Of a stretch of 64,000 bases of DNA, positions 35,721-46,033 are shown one piece after another (within the stretch, counting starts at the first letter, position 1; every line of letters begins with the position of its first letter). The translations under genes were made by a program, and so were the position numbers. Source of the stretch: Cynocephalus volans. Its lineage: Eukaryota > Chordata > Mammalia > Dermoptera > Cynocephalidae. Under the pieces are notes generated by a model. That model worked only from the letters and a program-made list of their open reading frames with translations. It was not told the origin of the DNA and searched no databases. The stretch spans positions 152,397,569 to 152,461,568 of the forward strand of contig NC_084460.1 of NCBI RefSeq assembly GCF_027409185.1. Reading direction: 5' to 3'.

Positions 35721-37189
35721 CACCAATAGTACATTTTACCTTTCTCATAATAAATTGAATTATAATGAGTTTGCTATAGCACTAACACACACAAAAAATG
35801 ATTTTTTTAAAGTTGCCATGGAGATAACATCATTCATATTACACTGGTAACAAGATTTCTTGTTTTCTTTTCTTTTTTTTTTAGTGCTTCTTATTTTCTT
35901 CATAATTCATTTGAGTGAATTTGTGTGTGTGTTCATAAATGTGATAAAATTACTATATTCTAAAATGTACCACCTACATAGCATCATTAGGTCTGGGGGA
36001 GAAATTATGAGTTGGTTGCCAAAATATGAATGTGGATATGTCGGCCACTTGGAAGTTACAGATAACATCGTAGAGCTGGACCTTGCCTGAACCTTACTTT
36101 TATTTCATGTCTTTGCCACAGGCTGCGTTGCCTGTCTTCTTTCATAGTCACGTATTTTTGAAATGCTTATGGAAAATTCAAATTGCAGTTTGCCAACAAA
36201 ATAAAATTTAAGCTGTATTTCTACGAAAGTCTTTCTTTGTCTTTATTTTTCACAGGGGACAATCATTCTTAAGAAACTCACAATTGGGGATAAATTTCTT
36301 AATTGAACATAAGAATAAATTTGTGGTTTCTCTTGTATGTGAAAACTAAAATGGCAGTTTTTATAGCATTCTGGATATAAAAAGTAAGAGGCTTATACAC
36401 ATTAAAATACAATATCAACTATATATTGTTTATTTAAAAAGGTAATATGCCCTTATCTGGTTTTATTTGTATTAATCCATTTTGATATGCCTGTAATATT
36501 TACCTAGATAGAATGTTAATTTATTTGCAGAACATTAAAATCTATGTGGAAAATATAATATCTGCTAATTATTTTTTTTTTTGTAGAAGACAAATATTAA
36601 GTGAGTAGATTTCTAATAATTAAATTAAAAAGCTCCCTAGAAGATTGGTTAATTGTTTATATATGCCCATATTTCACAAGTAAAAATGCAAATTACAGTG
36701 GCTGTAAGTAAAATGTGAGCTTTAAATATTCACACGGAATTTGGGGAATTGAAGAAGGCTCAGAGAGTTTGTAAAACCTGTTTATTTTACAGGTAAGTAA
36801 CTTCTTCAAAGGGACACAACTAGATCACTTTAAAGCTAAATTTGGAGTTTCACTTCCAGGTTTATTTCAATTCAGTGTCAGTTCCTGGATGATTTCCATT
36901 ACTCTCAGCCTGTTGTTAAAGAATAAAGAAGAGGAAACAGATGTTGGGAAACAAAGAACAATAAATGCAACCAAGGAAAAGAATTCACATGTGTACATAC
37001 ATCAAAGGCTGAATTTGCTTCTACTATATGGAGATTAAACAAAATGGCCAGACTTTTTTTTTCCTAAAAGAGGTATGCAAAATGTTCATATGAATCATGT
37101 CAATAACATTGTCACCACCTCTGCTTTCCTCAGTTTTCCTTCAGATGTGTAATTTTAGTCCTAGCTTTTCTATCCTCTCCTCAACTCAC
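35721..37189. other. Intergenic, nothing recognised
   Basis: The open frame at 35860-36090 begins in a T-rich tract and has no homology I recognise. A degenerate MIR-like patch may lie near 36740-36880. No gene supported. Confidence 0.45.
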
Positions 37190-37355
37190 TTTAGTCTGTC
37201 TGGCTTTACCCTTCATTTACAAAACTTCTTTTCATTAAGGTTTCAATGATCTTGATGACTTTAAAGTGAATGACCAATTTAATCCTTGTCTTATCTGACA
37301 TCTTAACTCCGGATATATGTTGCTGCTACTTCCTTTGTGGGGGCGTAAAAAAAAT
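37190..37355 (+). mobile_element. L2 fragment, left part, plus strand
   Basis: ttaaggtttcaatgatcttgatgac..aatgaccaatttaatcc..cttatctgacatctta matches an internal L2 ORF region. It continues at 37909 after the LTR insertion. Confidence 0.55.
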
Positions 37356-37908
37356 TGTGGTAGAATTGTAGAAAAATATAACCTTAATGTACGCAGTCTT
37401 GTAACAAATGTTTAAGCAAAGCAGCTTCAAAGAGGCCGTACAAAGGTCAGGCTCGAACACACTAAACATTCCAAATAAGGGAATGGCCCCCACCCGGTTC
37501 CAGGAACTGACTAGTCCCTTATCTAAAGGCCACCTGGCCAGACCCTGGGGAAGATAAACGATTGAGAAATGCGCTGTTCCTTATCGGGGTACCAGCCTGC
37601 TAAAGCCCACCTGTAAATCTAAAGGTGCCACAAATCTATCAGGGTACCAGCCTGCTAAAGTCTACCCCTAAATCTAAAGGCACCACAGATAACCAACAAC
37701 TCATCCTGTCACAAAGATCTGTTCAGAAAAACTGTATAAAAGCTGCTTGTATTGTAACTTCGGGGTCGCTTCTGTCCTGAAGACAAAGTGACCCCAGCAT
37801 GCTGGAATAAAGTCCCTCTTGCTAAATTGCATCGGTCTCAGTCTCATGGTCTTTGTGAAGTGAGCCATCCCAGTCTGTGGGATTTGTGCATGGTACACGG
37901 ATCTTACA
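37356..37908 (+). mobile_element. Solo LTR, gammaretrovirus-like (ERV1), plus strand
   Basis: Has full U3-R-U5 anatomy: start tgtggtagaattg, TATA box tataaa at 37735-37740, polyadenylation signal aataaa at 37806-37811 about 70 bp downstream, and end cttaca at 37908. U3 contains a 55-bp tandem repeat at 37582-37636 and 37637-37691 (tatc(g/a)gggtaccagcc..), placed where retroviral enhancers often lie. Target duplications are not clear. L2 sequence lies on both sides, so it inserted into an L2. Confidence 0.85.
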
Positions 37909-38200
37909 GGAGTACGTCAAAATTTGTCCCTAATCCATTTTTGCTTTTCCTACACTCTCTCTTTAGGAGATCTGATCCATTCCATGAATTCAGTTTCATT
38001 CTCTACATAAAACATAAAAACCTTTTTGTATTATTCCAAAACACTCTTCTGTGCATAAGAGACCTAATATCCAATCATCATGTATTATATACATGTAGAT
38101 GTCTCCAAAGCCGTTTGTAGTTCACCATCCAAAAGTAAACTCATGATCTTCTTTCTCAAACATGAATTGCAAAATGATGTTCAATTGGTATGTCTTTAAT
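37909..38200 (+). mobile_element. L2 fragment, right part, plus strand
   Basis: ctctctctttaggagatctgatcc, cacatgtagatgtctcc-like and ccaaaagtaaactcatgatcttc blocks match the next part of the L2 ORF, in order with 37190-37355. Confidence 0.55.
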
Positions 38201-38459
38201 GTTATTCATAAGAAGTTTGACCCCCACAAAAAAAATTCCTATGAGCTCCATAGAATGTGTATTTCAGACAGTGTTCCTCTCTGGCAAATTCTCTTTAACA
38301 AATACCTATCACAAGCCACTGCCGATCTTAGATTGGTTTCTTAAACAGACTCTTCCGGGAAAAAGAAATAAAGTCCTGGGTTGTAAGTATAATACTGTTA
38401 TCCAATATCACTTATAATTAATAATTATCTCATTATTTGTTTAACAAATTGTGAATTTA

Positions 38460-39420
38460 TAGCAATTAAATAGAGAAGACTAGAACCCTGGTCTCATAGA
38501 ACTTACAGTCTAACGGGAGGTAAACAAATAAGAGATCCGTATACAAATGTATTAGTCTTGAAACTCGGAAGTCCAAAGTCCAGGGGACTCATCTGGTGAG
38601 GGTCTTCTTCTGGTGGGGTCTCTCTACAGGCTAACACCTGGCAAGGGCTGAGCAAGAGTGCACTTTTCCACATGCTTTCTTCCTCTCTTTATAATGGTCC
38701 TAGTCTTCTCCCCAATAACCCACTACACCATTAACTCATTAATCCATCAATAGATCAATCCGTTCATGAGGGCATGATCCTCACAACTCAATCACCTGTT
38801 AAAGGCCCCACCTTTCAAATACCACATGGGGATTAAGTTTCAACATGAGATTTGGAGAGAACAAACATTCAAACCATAATAACAAATAAGATGATTTCAG
38901 AAAGCAACTAAATATTTTGTACAGAACAGAAAAATGTGCACAGGTTTTCATAGGATTAGGTTCTACTTTAGCTTGACTGTGACGAGAGCTCTTTAAGGAG
39001 ACAATATTTTTGGTGAGACCGGAAGGATGGAAAGATTCAGGAAAGAAAAGATCAGAGAAAACAACAGAAGCAAGAATGTAAGAGTTCAAATGGGCTAGTA
39101 GAGCAGGACAGGGCTGAGTGGGCCTGATTAAGGAAAAAAGGATAAGAGGGGACAGAAAATTTTCAGGGGAAAGTTTGCAGGGGGGAAGGGAGCAGATATA
39201 AAAGAAGATGAAGTGGGAGAGGAGAGGGTAAAAGAAGCAATACCCCACTCATGCAAGTTTCTTATCTGTGGAAACTTTGTAATTTAGTCTAAGTTTGATG
39301 GACAGCCATTGGGACTGAGGAGTTTAAGAAGGTCAATAATATGACTTGATTTACCTATTTAAATACTTATTTTGACTAGTCAGAGAAAGAGTGTCAGTCT
39401 TTCGCTGGTGGCCAAAGCTA
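38460..39420 (-). mobile_element. L2 LINE, minus strand, interrupted by an MLT1A LTR
   Basis: Complement of the L2 3' region at 38480-38550 (gtctcatagaacttacagtc, gaggtaaacaaataag), continuing at 38890-39420 (ggaaggatggaaagattcagg, gatggacagccattgggactgagg, caataatatgacttgattt). The LTR at 38555-38885 splits it. Confidence 0.7.
38555..38885 (-). mobile_element. MLT1A-type MaLR LTR fragment, minus strand
   Basis: aagtccaaagtccaggggactc, atctggtgagggtcttcttc, gatcctcacaactcaatcacctg, ggccccacctttcaaatacc, and ggagagaacaaacattcaaaccat match the complement of MLT1A. The 3' end of the LTR is missing. Confidence 0.75.
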
Positions 39421-39539
39421 TGACATGTATAACTCAAAAGCAGTTGGAGGCCATGACCTCCACCTTGTGAAGAAGCCAAGCCACGATACAAATTAAGCCA
39501 ACACTCAGAGAGAAACAAAAGTGGAAGACTTTAAAATTC

Positions 39540-40480
39540 TGCATTAGTTATCTCTTGGTGCATAGCAAGTTATCTCAAATCTTAGCAACTGAAAACAAAA
39601 CACATTCATTATTTCATGTGTTAAATTAAATTTGGCCTAAAGCTTTCTTCAGACATTGTAAACTGTAACCTAACTTGATATGTAAAGGGACGGTAACCTA
39701 CTTTGTAACAAGTAGCTGAGTATAGACAGCCAACTGTTCAAACCGTGTTCAAATAAGGCAAACGTCCGGCTGTAACCAATCCCTCTGCTTCTGTACCTCA
39801 CTTCCGTTTTCTACACTGCACTTTCCTTTTTTCTATCTATAAATCTTAGCTGACCACACGGCAGCCCTGAAGTTGCTCTGAACCTATTCTGGTTCTGGTA
39901 GCTGCCCGATTTGCAAATTGTTCTTTGCTCAATTAAACTCTGTTAATTTTAATTTGTCTAACATTTTTCTTTTTAACACATGGTTCCTGTGCATCAGGAA
40001 TCTGGCACAACTTATCTTGAACCTCTACTTCAGGGTCTCTCACAGGCTGCAAGCAAGTTGTCATCTCAAATCTCAACTGGGTAAAGATTTGTTTCCAAGA
40101 TCACATGGTCGTTGGCAGGATTCCATTCCTCACAGGTTGTTAAGCTGAAGTCCTCAATTACTTGCTGGCTGTTGGCCACAGGCTGCCCTCAGTTCCCTGT
40201 TATGTGGGCTTCTCCAAGCAAGGCAGCTTGCTTCATTAAAGCGTGCATGCTGAAAAGGCAATAGAGAGTCTACTAGTAAGACAGAAGTCACAGTCTTTTA
40301 AAACCTAATCGTGGAAATGGCATTCCATAACTTTTGCTATATTCTATTTGTTGGAAGCAAGCCACTAGTTCCAGCCCAAACTCAAAGGCAGATTACACAA
40401 GGGCAGAATACCAGGATGTGGAGATCATTGGGAGTGACATTAAGTGACACCCTACCACAGTCTATCTTCTGACCTCCAAT
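39540..40480 (-). mobile_element. MLT1 (older subtype) MaLR LTR, minus strand, split by another LTR
   Basis: The left piece, 39540-39656, has ctgcattagttatctcttgg..gcaagttatctcaaatc..aaaacaaaacacattcatt. The right piece, 39981-40480, has tgtgcatcaggaatctggcac, ctctacttcagggtctctcac, catggtcgttggcaggattcc, ctggctgttggccacaggctg, agtcacagtcttttaaaacc, ttagaagcaag-like, and acacaagggcagaataccagg. Together they are the complement of an MLT1 LTR of the older E-J-like group. Confidence 0.75.
39657..39980 (+). mobile_element. MER21-like ERVL LTR, plus strand, nested in MLT1
   Basis: Starts tgtaaactgtaacctaac. It contains gtaaccaatccctctgcttctgtacc, a tctataaatctta TATA-like box near 39836, and ctttgctcaattaaactctgtt as an attaaa polyadenylation region, and ends ttttaaca. 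The subfamily name is tentative. Confidence 0.65.
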
Positions 40481-41341
40481 GATTTATTTATGTCCCTTTC
40501 AAATGTAAAATATCTTCTCTCAAAGTTCCCAAAGTCTCATCCCATTAGAGCATCAGCTCAAAATCCAGAATTTTCATTATTAAAATTATATCTAGTTCCT
40601 TACTCAGTACCTCTCAGTCTGTGACTTGTGACTATCCACACTAGCCCTATAACATCTATTGAAGCCATGTGGAGAAAAGCATCACCTAGCCAAAGCATCA
40701 CCTCCTCAAATTCTTGAACCACAAATTTGCAGAACTTAATAAAATGGTTATTATTTAAGTAGGTAGATTTCGTGGCATTTTTTTATACAGCGATAGAGAA
40801 CCACAACAACTTACCAGGAGTTCCAGTTCCTAGAAAACAGAAGTGCAAGACCACAGAATATATTCCATGATAGCAAAGTGTCTAAAGTCTCAAAGCAAAG
40901 CATGTTTATGCTTCATGGTCAGATACCCAGAGCACTTTTCATTAGGGCGGTAGACATAGAAGCTCCAAACAGCTACAGTACAGCACACTGGGCAGATACC
41001 AGCACTGACCTTGCTCATAGAAGGCTTCTGTACATGGAGCACATAGGTAAAGCCATTCAGAGGCTGAAAGGAGAGTAACTCTGGTAACCACCCATATGAA
41101 ATGCAGTATCTCTGCACACATCAAGGTGTAGTGAAGGACATTGTTTCTCAGTTTCCCATTCCTCTCTAACCTTCTCAGGTAGAGTGGGAAACAGGTAAAT
41201 AGCATCAAGGAGCTTATTGTTCATGAGGTTGATGATAGTGCCCTGAATGTTACTCAAACTCCTATATCATTTCATTGTATAGGAGAGACATCAAATACCT
41301 TGAGGCCTGAAGGTGGGTGAATTTGTTCAACATGGTTATGT
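40481..41341. other. Intergenic with a short MLT1 3' fragment
   Basis: 40725-40810 resembles an MLT1 3' end on the plus strand (aataaaatggttattatttaag, then cagcgatagagaacc). The rest, including 40850-41340, is unassigned. No gene. Confidence 0.45.
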
Positions 41342-41346
41342 CTTAG
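41342..41346. repeat. Target-site duplication of solo LTR, left copy
   Basis: cttag is repeated exactly at 41829-41833. Confidence 0.85.
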
Positions 41347-41828
41347 TGTTGGGAAAATAGAATAGTTTAGTCAGACCCCTTTGCTTCAGGTCCAGTTGGG
41401 TGTGGTGCAGCCCATTCTTTGTAAACAAAGTGTGTGTGTGTGGCTGGACTTATTGCACATGCGCACCAATGTATCTTTTTGGTTTTGTTGCTATTCTTGT
41501 GTATTCTTTAGAGTTGTGTGGAGCAGTGGCCCTGAACTGCTGGCTGGCAGAGGGCTTACATATAAAAGTAGAGCATGTTTACTTTGCTGCAGCTGCTCAG
41601 TTTTTCTTTGGACTTTGCCAGTAGCAGTTGTTTCTGAGTTTCCCTTTGGACTGCCTAGCTCTGAGACATGTGTGTACAGAAACAAAGACTACTCTTTCTT
41701 CAATCAATGCTCCAAGGACATTTCTTCAAGTTACCTAGCTCGTAGACCTGCATGTGAAGGGTTTGTGACCCAGTCTGGACAACGGGCTTGAGAGGTCTGT
41801 GAGCTCCAGACCCAGCCCTAGCTCTACA
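41347..41828 (+). mobile_element. Solo LTR of the A/B/C ERV family, short-U5 type with TATA box
   Basis: Runs from tgttgggaaaatagaatag to ccctagctctaca and is flanked by a perfect 5-bp duplication, cttag. The left and right thirds align with the LTRs of A, B and C. About 130 bp in the middle, including a canonical TATA box tataaaag at 41561-41568, has no counterpart in those LTRs. The U5 end is just after the cctagct block, about 150 bp earlier than in A and C. It therefore documents the short U5 boundary independently. Confidence 0.9.
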
Positions 41829-41833
41829 CTTAG

Positions 41834-42139
41834 AAAGGTCATATACCTAGTCTCCTAAGTCTGCAAAACAACAGATTGTTGACTTACATTTATGAGGCTT
41901 TACCTGAGCAAGAGCTAGCTTTTGGTGTTGTTATCGTTGTTTTCAAGAAAAAGCTTTGGACTGCCTATTGAGTAAAATTTTATTTCATTTAGAAAAACAA
42001 AATGCATTGCTGAAGGTTAGGAGACAGGAACATTAGGATTATCAGCCCAGTATTGGGGAAATGCAGCAGTGTTTATGGCTGTGGCAGAGATTTTTATTGC
42101 AGGGGTATGAGTCACAGGTGAAGTCCTTACCGTAAATTT
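41834..42139. other. Intergenic, nothing recognised
   Basis: No supported feature. Confidence 0.5.
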
Positions 42140-42700
42140 TCTCTGTGCTTGAACTTCCCTTCCTCACTACCTATATTCAGTCCCTAGCTGATCATCCAGC
42201 CTTATGACTTTAAAGATCTTCCTGCTGATGACACCTAAATTTTTCTTTTTAGTCTCTACCTGTCACTTGAATATCATATTTATACCTGCTTACATCTTCT
42301 CTTAGATATCTAATTGGTGTCTCAAACTTTACGTGTCCAAAAGCACATTCTGGGTTTTTTCTTGTTAAATATACCCCTTCCTTCATGGTCTCCAGCTCCA
42401 TATGAGATGCCTCCATTCACCTAGATTCTCAGATCAATAAAGTTGGAGTCATCTTTGGTCCCTCTCTTGCTTTTAGATCACAGATTGATCCATCATAAAT
42501 CATACCTTCAAATCAAACTCATCATTAATTTGTTTACTTGACCCCATCCACAGTAACCCTTCTAATTCAAACCACTACATTCCTGCATATGGATATTGCT
42601 GTATCTTTCAACTTGCCTTCCTTCTTTTCTTGTGCCCTTAAAGTCTAAACCACTGTGATACTTTAAACATAAGTCTAATTATGTTATATCTTGGAGTTTC
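42140..42700 (+). mobile_element. L2 LINE ORF remnant, plus strand
   Basis: tgctgatgacacctaaattttt, ctaattggtgtctcaaactttacg, gtccaaaagcacattctggg, gttggagtcatctttggtccctctc and the ttaatttgtttacttgaccc block follow L2 ORF2 order. Many frame breaks. Confidence 0.7.
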
Positions 42701-45189
42701 TACAGGATATTTTCTATTCCTAAATAACGAGGTCAAGAACCTGTTGCCTGGAGATGTTTGTCATCTTTGGTCTCCTTTTCTGCTGAATTCAAACTACTTC
42801 AATCAGTTTTATTTCCACCAGGACGGTAAGTATTGTTTAAATGCAGTTATGTTGCCAAAGATGCTTACTGGCCATTCCTAAAGCTATCAATAATTGATCA
42901 CTGAAAATGGCTTTTTTTCCCAATACTGTGATACTATTTGTCTCTTGCCTCCAGAAGCAGATCTGTTTATAACTCTATCCATTACTCCTTTTATCTCCAA
43001 AGGTAAATGTGAAAGCTTTCTTCAATACCAGTGGATGTAACAGTCCTAGGGACGGTGCACTAGGTTAGAGTGAGCAGCAAACTCATTGTGTCCTGTTAAA
43101 CCTGCAATTTGCTCATTTGGCAAGATTGACTTATGAATGAGATCCTTTATGTCCTCGGTCAGAGCATTCATTTAGTTCCCACATACTTTCCTTTAGTCCT
43201 GTTTCCCCCATCCACCTCCCCCCACCTCCCTCCACCATGGGCATGTTGCACCTGGGCTTGAGGTTTCTTGAAAAGTCTTTTGGTAATAACAGAAGGCTAT
43301 TGTAGTTCAATAAATTGTCAGGGGAATTGGTGCTATATTTTATTAACAATATATTCAGACTGGGAAGGTTTGGCTGCTTTGAAGAGGAATATGAAAGGTA
43401 ATGTGATGAACTGACTTCCTACTGCAGAGTTTACAAAGCTTCTTTTGTTTGTAACTTATTGTTACTTTCAGTCTTTATGTTTCAAAGGTTTTAGATTGCT
43501 CCTTGAAATTTATCTGTCCAGAACATTACAATGTCATAAAAAAGGGGAAAATATCCCCAAGTTCAAACTTCTATTTTCTATAATAAAGGCATAAAAATCC
43601 CACAGAACTCATTCTTCATGGTAGAATTGTGTGCCCCACAAGCTGAGACTAAGGACAAAGAACTGCACACATCTCCTCTCCCTCAGTTCCCAGCAGTTTT
43701 CATTTTCAAGCAACCACTACAAAGTTCTTTTTTTCTAGTAACCAGGATGAATACAGAAAAGATTTAATGCTCCAGGGTATTTCTGTGTAAAAAAAAAAAA
43801 AAAAGAAAGAAAAGAAAAAAAAATTATATCACCTGAATAACTAATGCAGACTTTAATGTGATATTCAACTTTATGATTCTAATATAGATGGAAAGAAAAC
43901 AGATAAATTACACTTGAATACATACCAAAATATATTCGACACTTCAACCTATAACATAATCTTTCAAATGAAAACAAAACAAAAAGATAGATGCTTTTCA
44001 TATGCCAGAGGTGCCCAATTTATGACAATGTCTGTGTTTATCCTCACCAAAATAACACTAACAAAAAAGAGCACAAAATGTAGAGCCAAAATGCCTCTCG
44101 CATGAGAGAGCTACAGTTCCTAAGTTTTTATCTGTATTTTTTTAATGTAATTATGTTGATGTCTAATTATAAAACAATTATAAAACAGCAGTTTCTGTAG
44201 TTTTGGGATCTAAAGTATGTGAAAGCTTTTGAAAGCACATGTTCCATGTGGGCATTTGATTAATACAAAGATGCTTTACAGAGTGATTATTGCCAGTAAA
44301 TTCCCCTTGGGTAAGAATGCCCATCTTTTCATAGAAAGCTATGATAATTATTGTAAAACAAAAGGAATAGAAACTTTCTTTAACTAATTGTATTAAAAAA
44401 CAAGCAGTAACTATTCTATTGTTTTTATATACTTCCAAGGTGTTAAAATCCAGCAATCTAACAATTCTAAAGACTGGAAATAAAAAAGAAAAGAAAAGAA
44501 AAATCTGAACACACATGTAAAAGAGCCCATACATATGGTCATTTTAAGTTTCCCACCATAAAATTAGATCATGCTTTTTCAATTGCACAAAAGGTAAAAC
44601 AATACATAAATACATATTTTAACTTGTCTTTGTCAATGATAACAGTAGTGTAATGAAAAGACTCCTAATTGGAAAAACTGAGTTTGAAATATGCTCTGCA
44701 AACTACGGCTCAATAATACCAGGCAATCTAGTGAGCCAAATTTAAGTGCTAGTTGTAGTACAAAAGCAATCTCTTTTAAAAATGTTCCATGGAATGGTAA
44801 TTAAACTTGTTTTTTCTGGATTTCAATAGTTATAATAAGACTAACATGTATAAGCATCAACTTTAAGGTAAACTTTCTTCAAATTAGCAGTACCCAAAGA
44901 TGGCATAGGATGTCTCGGGAAGCAGGTAGGCTTCATATCCAAACTTAAGCCAGTACTAGATGATCCTGTGCAAGAAATAGGGAGAAGAGACCCAAGCACT
45001 GAAAGGTACACTGAACTAGAATTTCTATTAAATCTGAGATTTTATGACTTTCTGGTTTTCATATTTCTAATCTTCTTCAAATACTGCTTCCATCAGGACA
45101 CTTCCGTTTGCAAAGCCTCATTACTTTAAACCATATTGAATCAAGTTCTTTTGAATGATTGATGTGGCCTATGATCTCTATTTAAATGT
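42701..45189. other. Intergenic, nothing firmly recognised
   Basis: Holds an A-rich stretch at about 43790-43822 and a weak MIR-like patch near 44640-44760. No coding sequence supported. Confidence 0.45.
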
Positions 45190-45246
45190 ACTTATCCTTC
45201 AAAAGTACCTTCTGCTCCAGCCAAAACAGTCTCCACCTTGTCTCAC
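45190..45246 (+). mobile_element. L2 fragment hosting the ERV insertions
   Basis: ttctgctccagccaaaacagtctcc matches the L2 'ctgctccagcc...ctcctt' region. The L2 resumes at 50404-50431 and 53564-53690, so proviruses A and B both entered this L2. The last five bases, ctcac (45242-45246), are the left target duplication of A. Confidence 0.55.
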
Positions 45247-45761
45247 TGTTGCGAAAATGGAACAAGTTGGTCAGGCTCCTCAGAGCTGATTAAGGGTTGT
45301 TCGGTAAATAGTGTGTGTGTGCGTGGAGTATGTGCACGTGCACAGCGGTGCTGCTTTGGATGGTGTTTTACTGCCTTGGGTGCCCACCCTGCAAGGCCAT
45401 GTTTTTCCAGAACTGCAGCTTCCAAGGACAGTGTGGCCAGTTGCCAAGCTCATAGACCTGTGTGGAGGGGTCCGGTAACCTAGCCTGGCATGGAGGGGTC
45501 TGATGACCCAGGCTGGCATGTGAAGCGTTTGTGACCCAGTCTGTGAATGGGCTTGTGAGGTCTGTGAGCTCCAGACCCAGCCCTAGCTCGACCATTGGCC
45601 CAGTCAGTTTAGGATTACTGGCGGGTAAAAGAGCCACGATAACTAGCATGGTCACCTAGCTTTACAGCTGGCGTCACAAACAGGATTAAGAGCAAGACAA
45701 TAGGCACTGTGAGCAGGATTCAAGACATTAGCCTAACGGTAGCCCTTGTCATAGCCAGACA
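45247..45761 (+). repeat. 5' LTR of provirus A (long-U5 type)
   Basis: 515 bp from tgttgcgaaaatgg to gccagaca. The corresponding 3' LTR ends with the same gccagaca directly against the target duplication, which proves the long U5 boundary. I see no canonical TATA box or aataaa in it. Two primer-site-like motifs (45596-45615 and 45669-45688) lie inside U5. Confidence 0.85.
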
Positions 45762-46007
45762 AATCGGCATTGTTGGCAAGATTACACCACAATTGGAATA
45801 GTCTGCGACAGGATTCTGAGCAGGTAAAAGAGCCATGACAACTAGTGTAGTCGCCTAGCTTTACAATTAATGTCATGAACAGTATTAAGAGCTAGACAAT
45901 TGGCACTGTGAGGATTCCAGGCCATTGCCCTAGCCTCACAGTTGCCAGACAAATTGGCATAGTCAGGCAGGATTATGCCACATTTGGCGTAGCCTGCAAC
46001 AGGACTT
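45596..46007 (+). promoter_or_regulatory. Array of primer-binding-site-like motifs, partly inside the LTR
   Basis: Seven motifs of the form tgg..(13-17 nt)..aggatt occur: 45596, 45669, 45765, 45794, then a second set at 45868, 45955 and 45985. The motif at 45669 (tggcgtcacaaacaggatt) fits the 3' end of tRNA-Ser(CGA) with one mismatch. The one at 45955 (tggcatagtcaggcaggatt) fits the other serine tRNAs with about two changes. Several are preceded by an LTR-end-like aca/ca plus a 2-3 base spacer. Positions 45614-45818 and 45819-46024 form a diverged tandem duplication that doubles the last three motifs. The 3' LTR ends just before the position equivalent to 45765, so that site primed the copy that integrated. 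Confidence 0.7.
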
Positions 46008-46033
46008 TGACCAGATACAGGAGCTGAAAGCCC

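Noticed and set aside
35860-36090. 76-codon frame after a T-rich tract ending in tag, resembling an exon after a splice acceptor
   Set aside because: No partner exon, domain or clear donor site. The T-rich tract alone is common in AT-rich DNA.
38799-39248. 149-codon minus-strand frame
   Set aside because: It lies over the L2/MLT1A boundary, and the sequence is explained by those repeats.
45238-45483. Cys-rich 81-codon frame
   Set aside because: It is inside the 5' LTR of provirus A. Similar frames in the other LTRs are not conserved in reading frame.
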